DNA of 57,587 nt. It comes from Protofrankia sp. CiP1_Cm_nod1 (GTDB lineage Bacteria > Actinomycetota > Actinomycetes > Frankiales > Frankiaceae). The position numbers and the translations under genes were made by a program. Position 1 is the stretch's first letter. Each line of letters opens with the position of its first letter. Where the stretch lies: assembly GCF_920888515.1 (NCBI RefSeq), contig NZ_CAKKTM010000451.1:1-57587 (forward strand), read 5' to 3'. Of this stretch, positions 49,430-57,587 are shown piece after piece. Under the pieces are notes generated by a model. That model was not told the DNA's origin, ran no database searches, and saw only the letters and a program-made list of their open reading frames with translations.

Positions 49430-49882
49430 TCATTTCTCTTGGCGGGCACCACACTGATCCAACTGTTGCGGTGGAGGAACCAGGCCACCGACATCCGGCA
49501 CCTCGCCCTCCGGCTCCACCACCATCAGCCGGCCCCCGAGCAGTTCGATCTCCACCTCGACCGCCCGCCGCACCGCAGACGCCGGTGACAAATGATTCAC
49601 CGTCGGTACCAACACCCCGCACCCCTCGGTGCGCAGCACCGCGTCCAGCAACACCGTCAACCCCGGCCGGATGATCTGTCCCGGCCTGACGTTCCGATCG
49701 ATGTAGATCTCCACCAGCGCCAAGCCCTCGGCTTCGGCGTACACCGTCAGCCGGTCACGCAGTGCCGCAGTCTCGTCTTCGTCGTCGTGCTGCAGGCTGA
49801 TGTAACCGTACATCGCAGGACGCGCTGCCGAGTCCTCGTCGTGTCGCGGCCTGGCCGGTCGCGAGAAGCGCTCCTCCATCAC
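49430..49882 (-). CDS. Resolvase-like N-terminal domain protein
   Basis: A 150-residue protein resembling a serine-recombinase catalytic domain: MYGYISLQHDDEDETAALRDRL corresponds to the GYxRvS region, followed by FVEIYIDRN-like EIYIDRNVRPG and a helix pair. The conserved Arg residues of the active site are poorly preserved (CGVLVPTVNHLSPA replaces the usual vvvkslDRLsR), so catalysis is doubtful. It starts at GTG or ATG 49882/49879 after GAGGGG and overlaps the upstream gene by GTGA. It may be the separated N-terminal part of the broken recombinase or an accessory protein. Confidence 0.5.
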   Translation of the reverse strand: MMEERFSRPARPRHDEDSAARPAMYGYISLQHDDEDETAALRDRLTVYAEAEGLALVEIYIDRNVRPGQIIRPGLTVLLDAVLRTEGCGVLVPTVNHLSPASAVRRAVEVEIELLGGRLMVVEPEGEVPDVGGLVPPPQQLDQCGARQEK

Positions 49883-50304
49883 ACCGGCCCCTCGAAACGG
49901 CCACAGCTCCCGCCAGGCCGCTCAGCCCACCGGGCCGCCGTTCCTGGCCACGGCTTCATGCATGATCGTCGGGTGAGGGAAGCTGTATCGTCGGCCGGTT
50001 CGTGATCGTGTGTGCTGCTCCGGCTGCGATGACCATCGGTTTGTTTCGCCCGCTCCATCCGGCCCGCCAGCTTCGCCAGCCGCTCCCGCAACCACCGCAG
50101 CTCCCCGCTGACCGCCTCGGCGCGTTCCAGCAGGGCGGCGTGCTCCAAAGGCCCGCCCGGCCAATTGCCGGCGCAACGGCCGAGGCCGGCTTCAACCGCC
50201 TCCATCCGTTCCAGCGCGCCTTGCAGCCCTAGCTCGATGCTGCGCAACGGCAGCCCGCCCGGCGGTTCCGGCCACGACTCGCAGCCTCCGCTCACCCATC
50301 CCAC
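49879..50304 (-). CDS. Hypothetical coiled-coil protein
   Basis: A 141-residue protein with a central helical stretch (RSIELGLQGALERMEAVEAGL, then AEAVSGELRWLRERLAKLAGRMERA) and a basic, disordered C-terminus. It overlaps the start of the resolvase-like gene by four bases, so the two are cotranscribed. GGGAGG lies upstream of ATG 50304. The function is unknown. Confidence 0.5.
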   Translation of the reverse strand: MGWVSGGCESWPEPPGGLPLRSIELGLQGALERMEAVEAGLGRCAGNWPGGPLEHAALLERAEAVSGELRWLRERLAKLAGRMERAKQTDGHRSRSSTHDHEPADDTASLTRRSCMKPWPGTAARWAERPGGSCGRFEGPV

Positions 50305-50567
50305 CAGCGTCCTCCCGTCAGCCGATCTTCACGATTCCGGTCCGTGGCTGACGCCCGAGGCCGGGGAGCGGAGGGAACGACGGGCTCGACCCGGCCCCGG
50401 GCGCCTGGGGCACACCGTGGCGGACCAGGTCTTCCCGCCCAAGGGGCAGCGGGTTTCCGGATCATGCGCCGGACGCATATTGCCGGGGATGGTTGGCACG
50501 CAAAGTGACGGATACACTGCGCTGCCAGAACAGATGATCTATTTCCATCCGGACGGGAACCAGGCCC

Positions 50568-52322
50568 ATGGACCACGCCGCAACTCGGCGCCGCTACTGC
50601 CGCTGCGGTGCCCGGCTGGCGCGTGACAACCACGGCGTGCTGTGTGCCCCCTGCCAGCGAGCCGTCCGGGACCGGATCATCCGGGCGCCGGACGTGCCGC
50701 CGGATTTCTGGGAGTCGTCCGAGCAGCTACGCGACGCCCTGCATGCCTGGCACATGGGCCGGGTGATCGCCGCCTACCGCAGCCACCCCTACCACCACCC
50801 GTCGCTCACCCAGGCCACCGTGGCCGGCTGGATGGGCCTCACCCAGACCCAGCTCAGCCGCATCGAGAGCGGCGCACCGATCACTGATCTTGTCAAGCTC
50901 ATCCGCTGGGCCGAGGTCTTACGTATCCCCGAGACGTTGTTGTGGTTCAGGTTGCCGGATCGGCGCCGGGAGACGGATGGGCCAGCAGCCACCAGCACTC
51001 ATGGCCGCTTGGCCGAGGACTGGCACGGCGGCAGGGATCCGCGCCGAATAACCGGCCGCGACGTCCTGCCAGCCGCTACGAACGTCCCGATGGCCGTGGC
51101 AGCCGAACATTCGGGGCTTGCGAATACGCTGCGCAACCTACACTTGCCAGAGGAAGTGGTTGCCGCCGCATTGGGGGAGCCCTGGAACGAGCCGCCAGCA
51201 CCAGCCACGGACGGCCGGGAACCGGCCGTCCGGCCGGATCCGCTCGCCCATGACGGCCTGGTGCGGGTCCTGCAAGCCTGGGCCGACACCGTGAAACGCC
51301 GCCAGTTCCTGCTGTCCGTCGGGTGGGCCGCGACTGCGGCGGCCGTCCCCTTGCTGCCCGAGCCCCTGTCGCTGGAACCGGATCGGCTGCTGGGCGCGCT
51401 GGGCAACCCGTCGCGGGTCGACGCCGTGATTATCGGCCACATCGAGGAGGTCCTGCGCCGCGCCCTGGGCCAGGACGCCGCTCTGGGGCCGCAGGCCGCG
51501 ATCCAGACGGTGTTGGACCAGCGCCAGCTGGCCCGGCATCTGCTCGAAGACTGCCCGTCCGATCTTCGTCCCCGGTTGCTGTCGGTCTACGCCGGGCTCT
51601 GCCGGGCCACCGGCTGGTTCATCTTCGACCTCGGCGACTTCGATGCCGCCGTGCCGCATTTCGAGGAAGGCCGGACGGCCGCCCACGCCGCCCGCAACAC
51701 CGAGCTCGGCGCGCTGATCCTGTGCAACCTCGCCCAGACCGCCATCTGGCAGGACCGGCCCCGCCTGGCCGTCGACCACGCTTCGGCGGCTGTGGCCTGG
51801 GCCTGGCGCACGCCGGACCACGTCCTGCGGGCCAACGCCGGTGACATCGCTGCCCGGGCCTTTGCGGCGGCCGGCGACTACGACGCCGCCATGCAGGAAC
51901 TGCACCGTGCCGAAACCGCTCTGGCCGCCGCTGACCGGGTGCCATCGCTCGTTGACTGGTACGACGAGGCTTTCCTGGCCGGCATCCGTGGTCAGTGCTT
52001 GCTGAGGCTGGGGCGTCCCGCTGAGGCAGTGGCCGTCATCGGGCCGTCGCTGGCGGCCATGGATCCGGCGGTGTCGGTGCGCAACCTGGCCATGACGACG
52101 GTCGACCTGGCGACCGCTTACATCCGGCAGGGTGAGGTTGAGGAGGGGGCCCGGACCCTGGGATGGGCCGGCGAGCTGGCCGTCCGTAACCGATCGGCCC
52201 GGCTGGCGACACAACTGCGGGGTGTACGGCGGCAGTTGGAGCTGTGGAAGGACAGCCCGGTGGTGCGCGCCTTCGACGAGCAGGCGGCGGCGTTGGGGGT
52301 GTGGCAGGCAGGGGTGTTGTAG
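50568..52322 (+). CDS. XRE-family regulator with zinc knuckle and TPR repeats
   Basis: A 584-residue protein. An N-terminal Cys4-like zinc knuckle (CRCGARLARDNHGVLCAPCQ, residues 11-30) precedes an XRE helix-turn-helix (about 75-125; TQATVAGWMGLTQTQLSRIESG). About 230-560 is a helical TPR-type domain (NTELGALILCNLAQTAIWQDRPRLAVDHASAAVAW and similar). This layout is common in actinomycete regulators that bind peptides or small ligands. A hydrophobic patch (RRQFLLSVGWAATAAAVPLLP) resembles a Tat-like segment that recurs in this family. ATG 50568 gives the full zinc knuckle. Confidence 0.8.
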   Translation: MDHAATRRRYCRCGARLARDNHGVLCAPCQRAVRDRIIRAPDVPPDFWESSEQLRDALHAWHMGRVIAAYRSHPYHHPSLTQATVAGWMGLTQTQLSRIESGAPITDLVKLIRWAEVLRIPETLLWFRLPDRRRETDGPAATSTHGRLAEDWHGGRDPRRITGRDVLPAATNVPMAVAAEHSGLANTLRNLHLPEEVVAAALGEPWNEPPAPATDGREPAVRPDPLAHDGLVRVLQAWADTVKRRQFLLSVGWAATAAAVPLLPEPLSLEPDRLLGALGNPSRVDAVIIGHIEEVLRRALGQDAALGPQAAIQTVLDQRQLARHLLEDCPSDLRPRLLSVYAGLCRATGWFIFDLGDFDAAVPHFEEGRTAAHAARNTELGALILCNLAQTAIWQDRPRLAVDHASAAVAWAWRTPDHVLRANAGDIAARAFAAAGDYDAAMQELHRAETALAAADRVPSLVDWYDEAFLAGIRGQCLLRLGRPAEAVAVIGPSLAAMDPAVSVRNLAMTTVDLATAYIRQGEVEEGARTLGWAGELAVRNRSARLATQLRGVRRQLELWKDSPVVRAFDEQAAALGVWQAGVL

Positions 52323-52810
52323 CCGGTCGGCTGCGCGGCGATACCCGGTCAAGGGCGGCGAGACGGGCCACGGCCGCCTCGGCCGCAGCGTGTGCTGCCT
52401 GGTCGTTGTCTAACCGAAAGATCCATTGCACAATCGGCGTTCATGCTGGCGAACTCCAAGATTTCAGCGTGCCTGCTCACCGCGCCGCCCGACTGAAGTC
52501 TTCGGCTGCGTTTGACACACTCGCACCGAGCGCTGTGCCCACCATCCGGCGGTGGCTGGCACGGCAGCAGGTTGCGGTTCCTCGCAATTGTGCGCAGAGA
52601 GGCACCCGATACACAGTGGCCCGTCCACCGCAAGAGCAGGAGCACGGTCTTCGCCGAATCCCTTCAGGCACGCAGCCGTGGACAGTTGGTCGGACGGACC
52701 CGAGCTCCTGCTGCTTGTCGGCGATCGACAGGTAAATGTAGCACCGTGAACCCTTGTGGGGGTCGCCGCCGCTTGACCAGGCGGTGCGGCCAGCGAGGTG
52801 GAGCCCGAGG
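52323..52810. other. Gene-poor stretch
   Basis: Mixed-frame sequence with no ribosome-site-supported gene. Its lower G+C and lack of codon bias suggest decayed island DNA. Confidence 0.35.
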
Positions 52811-53956
52811 TTAATTCAACCGAGTGGTTGCGGCGGCGCCCGGCGGGAGAGAGGTTTGAGGGGTCGGGGTCCGCCAGGCGTCGGCAAGTTCGGGAGGGAA
52901 ACGTCGGCCACTGCGAGTGATGATCACACCGGGAGCAAGTTCGACCTCGTCACCGGGATGAAAGCGCCGGTCAACCTGCGGAGGTAATGGTTCCCAGGGT
53001 CCCAGCCGCCCCCGCTTGCCGGCGGTCCGCATCCGGGTGCCGTATCTGCTGATGTCACGGATCAGAACCATGCCCTTTTTGACCGAGACGACCACGTGCT
53101 CGCGGCTGACCCTCGGTGCGGCCGTCGAATCCAGCAGGTTGTACAGGGAGATGCCGGACGGAGCAGGGTTACGTCCTACGCGAGTCTCGGAGTCCTCGTT
53201 CAGGGTGTAGCGGCCTACGCAAGCACCGTTGACAACGGCTTTGAGCTGCGCGGCGCCTGGGCGCGGACCGTCGTCTAGCAGGGGCGTGCCGTGCACCTCA
53301 CATGTGGGCACGCCCTGTCGCATGCGGGGCAGAAACACCCGATCGCCACGGCGGATATCATAGAGCGAACAACGGGCTTCCGGGCAGCGCCAGGTTCGCT
53401 TGAGTACGTCGATCAGGGGGGTCTGGGAGCCATCCAGCAGACCCTGCTTCTTAAGAGCGGAGAGTTCCATACGGCGGGAGATCTCGGCTGGTGTACGGAC
53501 ACCCATGTCCATCAAGACCAATGTGACGATGCCGCCCGATCCGGGCTCGGGTTTGAGGAACTGCCAGGTGTTCCCCTGAATCCAGGTGTGCTCGAGGCGG
53601 TGGTCGACATAATGGTCACTGCTGATGACCTGAAGACCGGTCATGCCGGCAATTTCGAGAACCCGCTCGTCGGCATCATCGACCTCCTCGACCAGGCCGT
53701 CGGTGACCCAGCGGCGAAGCCGGCGGACGTCCGCCTGACTTGTGAACTCCCGGTGGCCGCTCAACAGGCTGGTGTCGGCAATCAGATAGACGAGGACGTT
53801 GGGATCCCCAGTGAGCTTCGCCAATGCTTGCACCACGAGGTGGAGTCGACGCAGCGATCGTAGCCCCGGTCCTCCGATCGACTGCTGACGCACGACGTTG
53901 GAGAGGTCAACCAGGTAGTCGGCCTGGTCCGCTGAGGTCGCCAGGTTACGTTCCAT
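52811..53956 (-). CDS. NYN/PIN-type RNase - zinc motif - FHA domain fusion
   Basis: A 381-residue protein. The N-terminal domain (about 10-140) has YLVDLSNVVRQ, VLVYLIADTSLL, DDADERVLEIAGMTGLQVISSDHYVDHR, the spaced-Asp pattern of NYN/Zc3h12a-like PIN ribonucleases. Next comes a possible zinc site (WRCPEARC and PTCEVHG), then an FHA phosphothreonine-binding domain (about 255-330; TRVGRNPAPSGISL, RVSREHVVVSV, DISRYGTRMR). It is divergent from a Ser/Thr kinase gene, so kinase-controlled RNase activity is an attractive inference. ATG 53956 has a G-rich ribosome site; an upstream ATG at 54004 is less likely. Confidence 0.68.
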   Translation of the reverse strand: MERNLATSADQADYLVDLSNVVRQQSIGGPGLRSLRRLHLVVQALAKLTGDPNVLVYLIADTSLLSGHREFTSQADVRRLRRWVTDGLVEEVDDADERVLEIAGMTGLQVISSDHYVDHRLEHTWIQGNTWQFLKPEPGSGGIVTLVLMDMGVRTPAEISRRMELSALKKQGLLDGSQTPLIDVLKRTWRCPEARCSLYDIRRGDRVFLPRMRQGVPTCEVHGTPLLDDGPRPGAAQLKAVVNGACVGRYTLNEDSETRVGRNPAPSGISLYNLLDSTAAPRVSREHVVVSVKKGMVLIRDISRYGTRMRTAGKRGRLGPWEPLPPQVDRRFHPGDEVELAPGVIITRSGRRFPPELADAWRTPTPQTSLPPGAAATTRLN

Positions 53957-54145
53957 CAAGCCCCCGTATGGCTGAGTGTTGGGTATGGCCGGGTGTTGGA
54001 TCATGTCCTGTAGGTAGTTACCGGAATCGGTAGTAAACCCGAACCTCGAACGAGATCGACCACTGCCGGTTCAGGGTGGTTCCTGCTTCTGCATCGGTCA
54101 CCGATACCATCTCCCCTCGGAGATGTCACGGGGGAGGATGATCGC

Positions 54146-55867
54146 ATCAGCACGACCGACGCCAGAAGCTACCTGAGTCCGCTGGGCCTCGACGACCCGC
54201 GCGAAGTAGCTGGTTACCGACTGCTCGCCAAGATCGGCGAGGGTGGTATGGGCTCCGTCTACCTCTCGCGTACCCGCGGCAACCAGCCGGTCGCCCTAAA
54301 GGTGATCCGCCGCGAGTACGCGCAGGACGCGGAGTTCCGCCGCCGCTTCGAGCAGGAGATCCGGTCAGCACGCCGGGTGCAGGGGTATCACATCGTCCCG
54401 GTTGTCGACCACGACACAACCGGGACCTTGCCGTGGCTTGCCACCATCTACGTGCCGGGTCTGTCACTCGACCAGGCGCTCGCTGCGTACGGGCCACTGC
54501 CGTTACCCACAGCTCTGCAACTCACCGGCTGCGCGGCAGAAGCGTTGCGCGCGGTGCACGCGGCCGGAGTGATCCACCGCGATCTGAAGCCAGGCAACAT
54601 CCTGCTCGGCTCCCAAGGGCCCTGGGTAATCGACTTCGGTATCGCGCGGGCCGCCGACGCCACCCAGCTCACCCGCAGCGGTGGGGTCGTCGGTACTCCC
54701 CAGTACATGTCACCCGAACACGCCAACGGGCAGCCCCTCACGCCCGCCACCGACATCTTCTCGTTGGGTCTGATCGCGGCAGTCACGGCGACCAACCGCC
54801 ATCCCTACGGCGAAGGTGCCGCGTACACCCTCGGCACTAAGATCGCCAATACCGAATTCCGTCCCCCGGACCTGAGTGGCTACCCGGAACCGCTGCGATC
54901 GATCCTGGAGCGCTGCCTGGCCGCCGACCCGGCCTTGCGGCCCACGCCCGCCGAGCTGGCCGAGCTGTGCGAAGCGGCCTACGGTTGGCCGCTGCGGGAC
55001 TTCGCCGGGTGGCTCCCCGACCCGTTGGCTACGGAGATCACGCGCCGTGAGCAGGCCTCCCTCCATCTGCCCGAGCCCGAGGTTCCGCCTGCAGCCGCAG
55101 GCCCCGGATACGAGACGACTTACATCCCGCAACCATCCCAGCACCCGACACAGCAGCCACAACACGGATCGGCTCCGGCAGGGCAATCGGCCCCGAAGCC
55201 GGCTCCAACCCGGGGGCGGAGGACGCCGCTGCTCCTCAGCGCCACCGTGTTGGCCGTCATCGTGGCGGTGGCCGCCACCTGGAAGCTGGCGGGAGGCGAA
55301 AACAAGAGTCCTGAGGCGACGGGCGGCAGCACGAGCAGGAACGCCCTAACGACGAGCCAGTCCCAGGCGCCAAGCGCCGGCCCCACCGATGCGGCAGCCG
55401 AAACCACGTCCCAGACCGCCACCGCCACGGACCACTACACCGTGATCTTCGAGAGCAAGTCACTCATCATCCGTGCGCCAAGCTCCCGGCAGTACAGCGA
55501 TGTGAACCTGGACATTCCGAAGATCACGCCCAGACCCGGCTACGCAAGCGGGGACCAAAATGCGTCCGAGATCGAATATGCCGACGCGGTGGAAGTGACG
55601 GGAGAGTCAGGCTCTCTGTTGACATTTCTGACACCCACCGGCAAGAGCGACGGCACGACGCCGCAGGCGTGCAAGTCGGGGGCCGAGACCAACGTTCTGC
55701 AGTCGCGGATTGTCGGAAAGGATCTAGCGACGATGCTCCCCAAGAACACGGTGCTCTGCACCCTCACCACTGACGACAACCTGGCGATGGTAAAGATCAT
55801 CAATGTCGTGGCTCGCGGCGACACACTCGACTTCATTACCGAGGCGACCCTCTGGAAGATCTCATAG
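54146..55867 (+). CDS. Membrane Ser/Thr protein kinase, apparent ATC start
   Basis: A kinase of about 573 residues with all Hanks motifs: glycine loop IGEGGMGSVYL, Lys52 in VALKVI, VIHRDLKPGN (catalytic Asp near 146), DFGIA, and GTPQYMSPE. A Pro/Gln linker, one membrane helix (about 361-380) and a roughly 190-residue extracellular Ser/Thr-rich sensor follow. No ATG, GTG or TTG in frame can include the glycine loop: the first ATG (54248) cuts through it. ATC 54146 lies 8 bases after GGGGAGG and would give the normal N-terminus (M)STTDARSYL. It is divergent from the NYN-FHA gene. Confidence 0.82.
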   Translation: MSTTDARSYLSPLGLDDPREVAGYRLLAKIGEGGMGSVYLSRTRGNQPVALKVIRREYAQDAEFRRRFEQEIRSARRVQGYHIVPVVDHDTTGTLPWLATIYVPGLSLDQALAAYGPLPLPTALQLTGCAAEALRAVHAAGVIHRDLKPGNILLGSQGPWVIDFGIARAADATQLTRSGGVVGTPQYMSPEHANGQPLTPATDIFSLGLIAAVTATNRHPYGEGAAYTLGTKIANTEFRPPDLSGYPEPLRSILERCLAADPALRPTPAELAELCEAAYGWPLRDFAGWLPDPLATEITRREQASLHLPEPEVPPAAAGPGYETTYIPQPSQHPTQQPQHGSAPAGQSAPKPAPTRGRRTPLLLSATVLAVIVAVAATWKLAGGENKSPEATGGSTSRNALTTSQSQAPSAGPTDAAAETTSQTATATDHYTVIFESKSLIIRAPSSRQYSDVNLDIPKITPRPGYASGDQNASEIEYADAVEVTGESGSLLTFLTPTGKSDGTTPQACKSGAETNVLQSRIVGKDLATMLPKNTVLCTLTTDDNLAMVKIINVVARGDTLDFITEATLWKIS

Positions 55868-56049
55868 CTCAACGAATCACGAGCGCCCCTGGATCTCCTG
55901 GCGGAACCTCCTGTGCCAAGGGCCACCTCGCTGGCGCCGACATTGAATTCTCGCCCGGGCTGACCGGGGATAACGGATCTTCAACGGTGCGGTCATCCGG
56001 CCGCACCCGGTCGGGGGTCGGTCGAGTACAGCCCTTGACCCTATGGTGT

Positions 56050-56213
56050 CCGTGCGCAACGTCGCCCTGAAGGCGGTAGACCTCGCTACCGACCGCGTCC
56101 AACAGGGCGGTGCCGATGGTCTTGTCACCGGCGGCGAACCGCTCGGCCGCCCGCATCCGCACCGTCAACAGAGCCGCGTCCAGCCCGCCCCCCTGTCCGT
56201 ACCTCATCACCAC
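56050..56213 (-). pseudogene. Transposase N-terminal remnant (IS630-like)
   Basis: MVMRYGQGGGLDAA and AERFAAGDKT match the start of IS630-type transposases of actinobacteria; the helix-turn-helix and DDE parts are absent. It is a short decayed remnant in a 400-bp region otherwise without genes. Confidence 0.45.
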
Positions 56214-56266
56214 GACGTACCCAGCGACCGGCGGATGTCAGCTCCGCCATCAACCATTAAAGATCG

Positions 56267-56512
56267 TCACTCCTCCGCCGGCGGCCTCAACCCCCGCACC
56301 AGCTCGCCCGGATCGATCTTCAGCCCCGTCGCCAGCTTCAGGATGTTGTGCAGCGAGATGTTCCGCCGACCGCGTTCCACCTGGCCCACGAAGCTCCAGT
56401 GCAGGCCGGCCTCGTCGGCAAGCTGCTCCTGGCTCTGGCCAAGCTCCTGCCGGCGGGTCCGGACCCGCGCGCCGAAGGCCTGCGTCGCTGCCGAGATCGG
56501 TGGGGTCACCAT
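56267..56512 (-). CDS. Small XRE-family regulator
   Basis: An 81-residue protein consisting almost wholly of one XRE helix-turn-helix (FGARVRTRRQELGQSQEQLADEAGLHWSFVGQVERGRRNISLHNILKLATGL). It starts at ATG 56512 and is divergent from the tiny glycine-rich peptide gene at 56706, whose promoter it may control. The size is typical of phage- or island-borne regulators. Confidence 0.82.
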   Translation of the reverse strand: MVTPPISAATQAFGARVRTRRQELGQSQEQLADEAGLHWSFVGQVERGRRNISLHNILKLATGLKIDPGELVRGLRPPAEE

Positions 56513-56705
56513 GGCGACCCAAGCACATACGCCTAGAACCTCTGAATCCAGAGACGATACATCCCATGCATTTACGTCCCATGACCTTGCGTCTAGGCTG
56601 CCACCTGTTGCGGCTCAACCGGCCGCGACCGGACTGGCAAGGCTGGCCGTCAAGCCGCCTCGCCAGATCGTCCTGACGCACCCCGTGAACTCAAAGGAGG
56701 CAACC

Positions 56706-56765
56706 ATGACGGCTCAGCTCACCAGGCGCGGTGGCGAAGGCGGCGGTGGCGGTACCGGCGGCTGA
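56706..56765 (+). CDS. 19-residue glycine-rich peptide
   Basis: MTAQLTRRGGEGGGGGTGG, preceded by AAAGGAGG at ideal spacing and followed 20 bases later by a perfect terminator. The strong ribosome site and terminator argue for a real short gene. A longer in-frame reading from ATG 56511 (84 residues) exists but has no ribosome site. It could be a peptide precursor or signal; no modification enzyme is in view. Confidence 0.5.
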   Translation: MTAQLTRRGGEGGGGGTGG

Positions 56766-56785
56766 CGCTGGGAGTGCGACCTACG

Positions 56786-56824
56786 GCGAAGCCCCGAGCC
56801 GGACCGCCCGGCTCGGGGCTTCGC
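56786..56824 (+). terminator. Perfect 17-bp hairpin terminator
   Basis: GCGAAGCCCCGAGCCGG (56786-56802) and its exact complement (56808-56824), with a 5-base loop, directly after the small peptide gene. Confidence 0.8.
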
Positions 56825-56882
56825 GTCGTCCGAGTATACGTAGCTCCGAGTATCCGAATAGTAGCTTAATGAAATCAGAGTT

Positions 56883-56891
56883 TGGTATAAT
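56883..56891 (+). promoter_or_regulatory. Extended -10 promoter for a leaderless gene
   Basis: TGGTATAAT contains a consensus -10 (56886-56891) with the extended TGn motif. The transcription start would fall about 5 bases before or at ATG 56904. The surrounding 56840-56903 is A+T-rich. Confidence 0.65.
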
Positions 56892-56903
56892 TAACTCATA
56901 ATT

Positions 56904-57587
56904 ATGCAAAGCCCGTTGCAACGCCTCTACAAAACCAAGCTGACCCTGCTGGCCGTCAGCTTCATGTTCGTCGGCGTTGCCCTGATGATCCTGAAATACG
57001 ATCCGGTGGCCCTCCGGTCCTGGTCCTGGCTGGAGTTGCCGTTACTTGCCGACCTCGGCTCCACCCTCTTCGCCAGCGGCCTGATCGTCGTTGCCTTCGA
57101 GTACATCAACGAGCGGGACGCTGACGAACGGGCCAACGAACGCCTGCGCAAGGTCCTGAAGGAAGAGGCTTCGGCCATCCGCGACGCCGTGATCGACGGC
57201 TTCGCCTTCGCGCCCGATGCCCTGGTCAACGTGGCCTCGCCGCAGACCCTTGACCGGGTTGTCCGCAACACCCTGGCCATCCAGCTCGGCGACCAAGCCT
57301 TGGCCGACGACGTCTACAGCGATCTTCGTACCCAGGTGCTGCGCACTGGCGAACGGCACTTCGACGAGCGCATCTCGGTCAGCCTGACCCCGTGGGAGAA
57401 GGGTCCAACCGCCGGCGACGGCGCGATGTTCGTGGCGACGGTGCGCCGGGAGTACCACAGCCGGGGAGTCCAGCCCACCCTGCGCTTCGCCTGCGTGTCG
57501 GACCTCGACGAGTACCGGGAACTGCTTCAGGACCCAACCGGCGGTAAGGCCTGGTACTTCGAGCCGGGCAACGGCCATCCATACCAG
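56904..57587 (+). CDS. Membrane protein with cytoplasmic domain (3' end outside window)
   Basis: 228 codons are visible and the end is outside the window. Two N-terminal membrane helices (about 13-30, LTLLAVSFMFVGVALMIL, and 45-65, LPLLADLGSTLFASGLIVVAF) are followed by a charged coiled region (EYINERDADERANERLRKVLKEE) and a soluble domain (VATVRREYHSRG, LRFACVSDLDEYRELL). I do not recognise the family. There is no ribosome site, but a consensus -10 lies 12 bases upstream, so translation is probably leaderless. Confidence 0.7.
   Translation, partial: MQSPLQRLYKTKLTLLAVSFMFVGVALMILKYDPVALRSWSWLELPLLADLGSTLFASGLIVVAFEYINERDADERANERLRKVLKEEASAIRDAVIDGFAFAPDALVNVASPQTLDRVVRNTLAIQLGDQALADDVYSDLRTQVLRTGERHFDERISVSLTPWEKGPTAGDGAMFVATVRREYHSRGVQPTLRFACVSDLDEYRELLQDPTGGKAWYFEPGNGHPYQ

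Noticed and set aside
53291-53863. A 190-codon plus-strand frame opposite the NYN-FHA gene
   Set aside because: Antisense to clear FHA and NYN motifs; no ribosome site.
54248-55867. Starting the Ser/Thr kinase at ATG 54248
   Set aside because: It would begin inside the glycine-rich ATP loop; the conserved upstream half (LLAKIGEGG) is in frame and intact.

Overview
The window is high-GC DNA (roughly 70 % G+C) with actinobacterial hallmarks: an IdeR/DtxR iron regulator, a DUF3039 protein, a DevR/DevS-type dormancy two-component system, an NDMA-dependent alcohol dehydrogenase, the Glp/GlpR pair and many GTG starts. A soil or plant-associated actinomycete such as Frankia would fit, but the sequence shown does not fix the genus.

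Layout. 1-1.5 kb: partial ideR, divergent DUF3039 gene and tRNA-Arg(CCT). 1.9-7.9 kb: a catabolic group (alcohol dehydrogenase, cytochrome P450, acyl-CoA dehydrogenase) followed by a GAF-LuxR regulator. 8.4-15.5 kb: a SpoIIE/PP2C-type phosphatase, a DevS-like GAF histidine kinase, a kinase-like/P-loop ATPase resembling mycobacterial Rv2004c, and a convergent DevR-like response regulator, with a small helical protein beyond it.

15.5-34 kb: a type III CRISPR-Cas locus with III-D features. It has cas6, a two-repeat remnant array and two unknown convergent genes. A tightly overlapping minus-strand operon follows: cas10 (GGDD present, HD domain absent), a Cas7-Csx10 fusion, a double-Cas7 fusion, csx19 and a long TIGR03986-like RAMP protein. 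Divergent from cas10 is a 773-residue protein that I read as two CARF-like domains plus a HEPN ribonuclease motif; it is the likely cyclic-oligoadenylate effector. A 22-bp element with core TGACGGACGA occurs four times between cas10 and the effector and once upstream of cas6, so the locus may be one regulon. No cas1 or cas2 is present.

34-48 kb is mostly core genome: hisS, a zinc-lid adenylate kinase, a hydantoinase-B homologue, an HD-fold protein, galU, moeA/glp, a moaC-mogA fusion, a rimJ-like acetyltransferase, glpR and a SLOG-like protein. Next comes a leaderless poly-cysteine short ORF with an attenuator-like hairpin, a hypothetical gene and tRNA-Ala(CGC).

48-57.6 kb looks like an island at tRNA-Ala. 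It contains broken serine-recombinase pieces, an XRE-TPR regulator, a divergent pair (NYN-type RNase/FHA protein and a membrane Ser/Thr kinase that appears to start at ATC), a transposase remnant, a small XRE regulator divergent from a 19-residue glycine-rich peptide gene with a perfect terminator, and a partial membrane protein transcribed from a consensus promoter without a leader.
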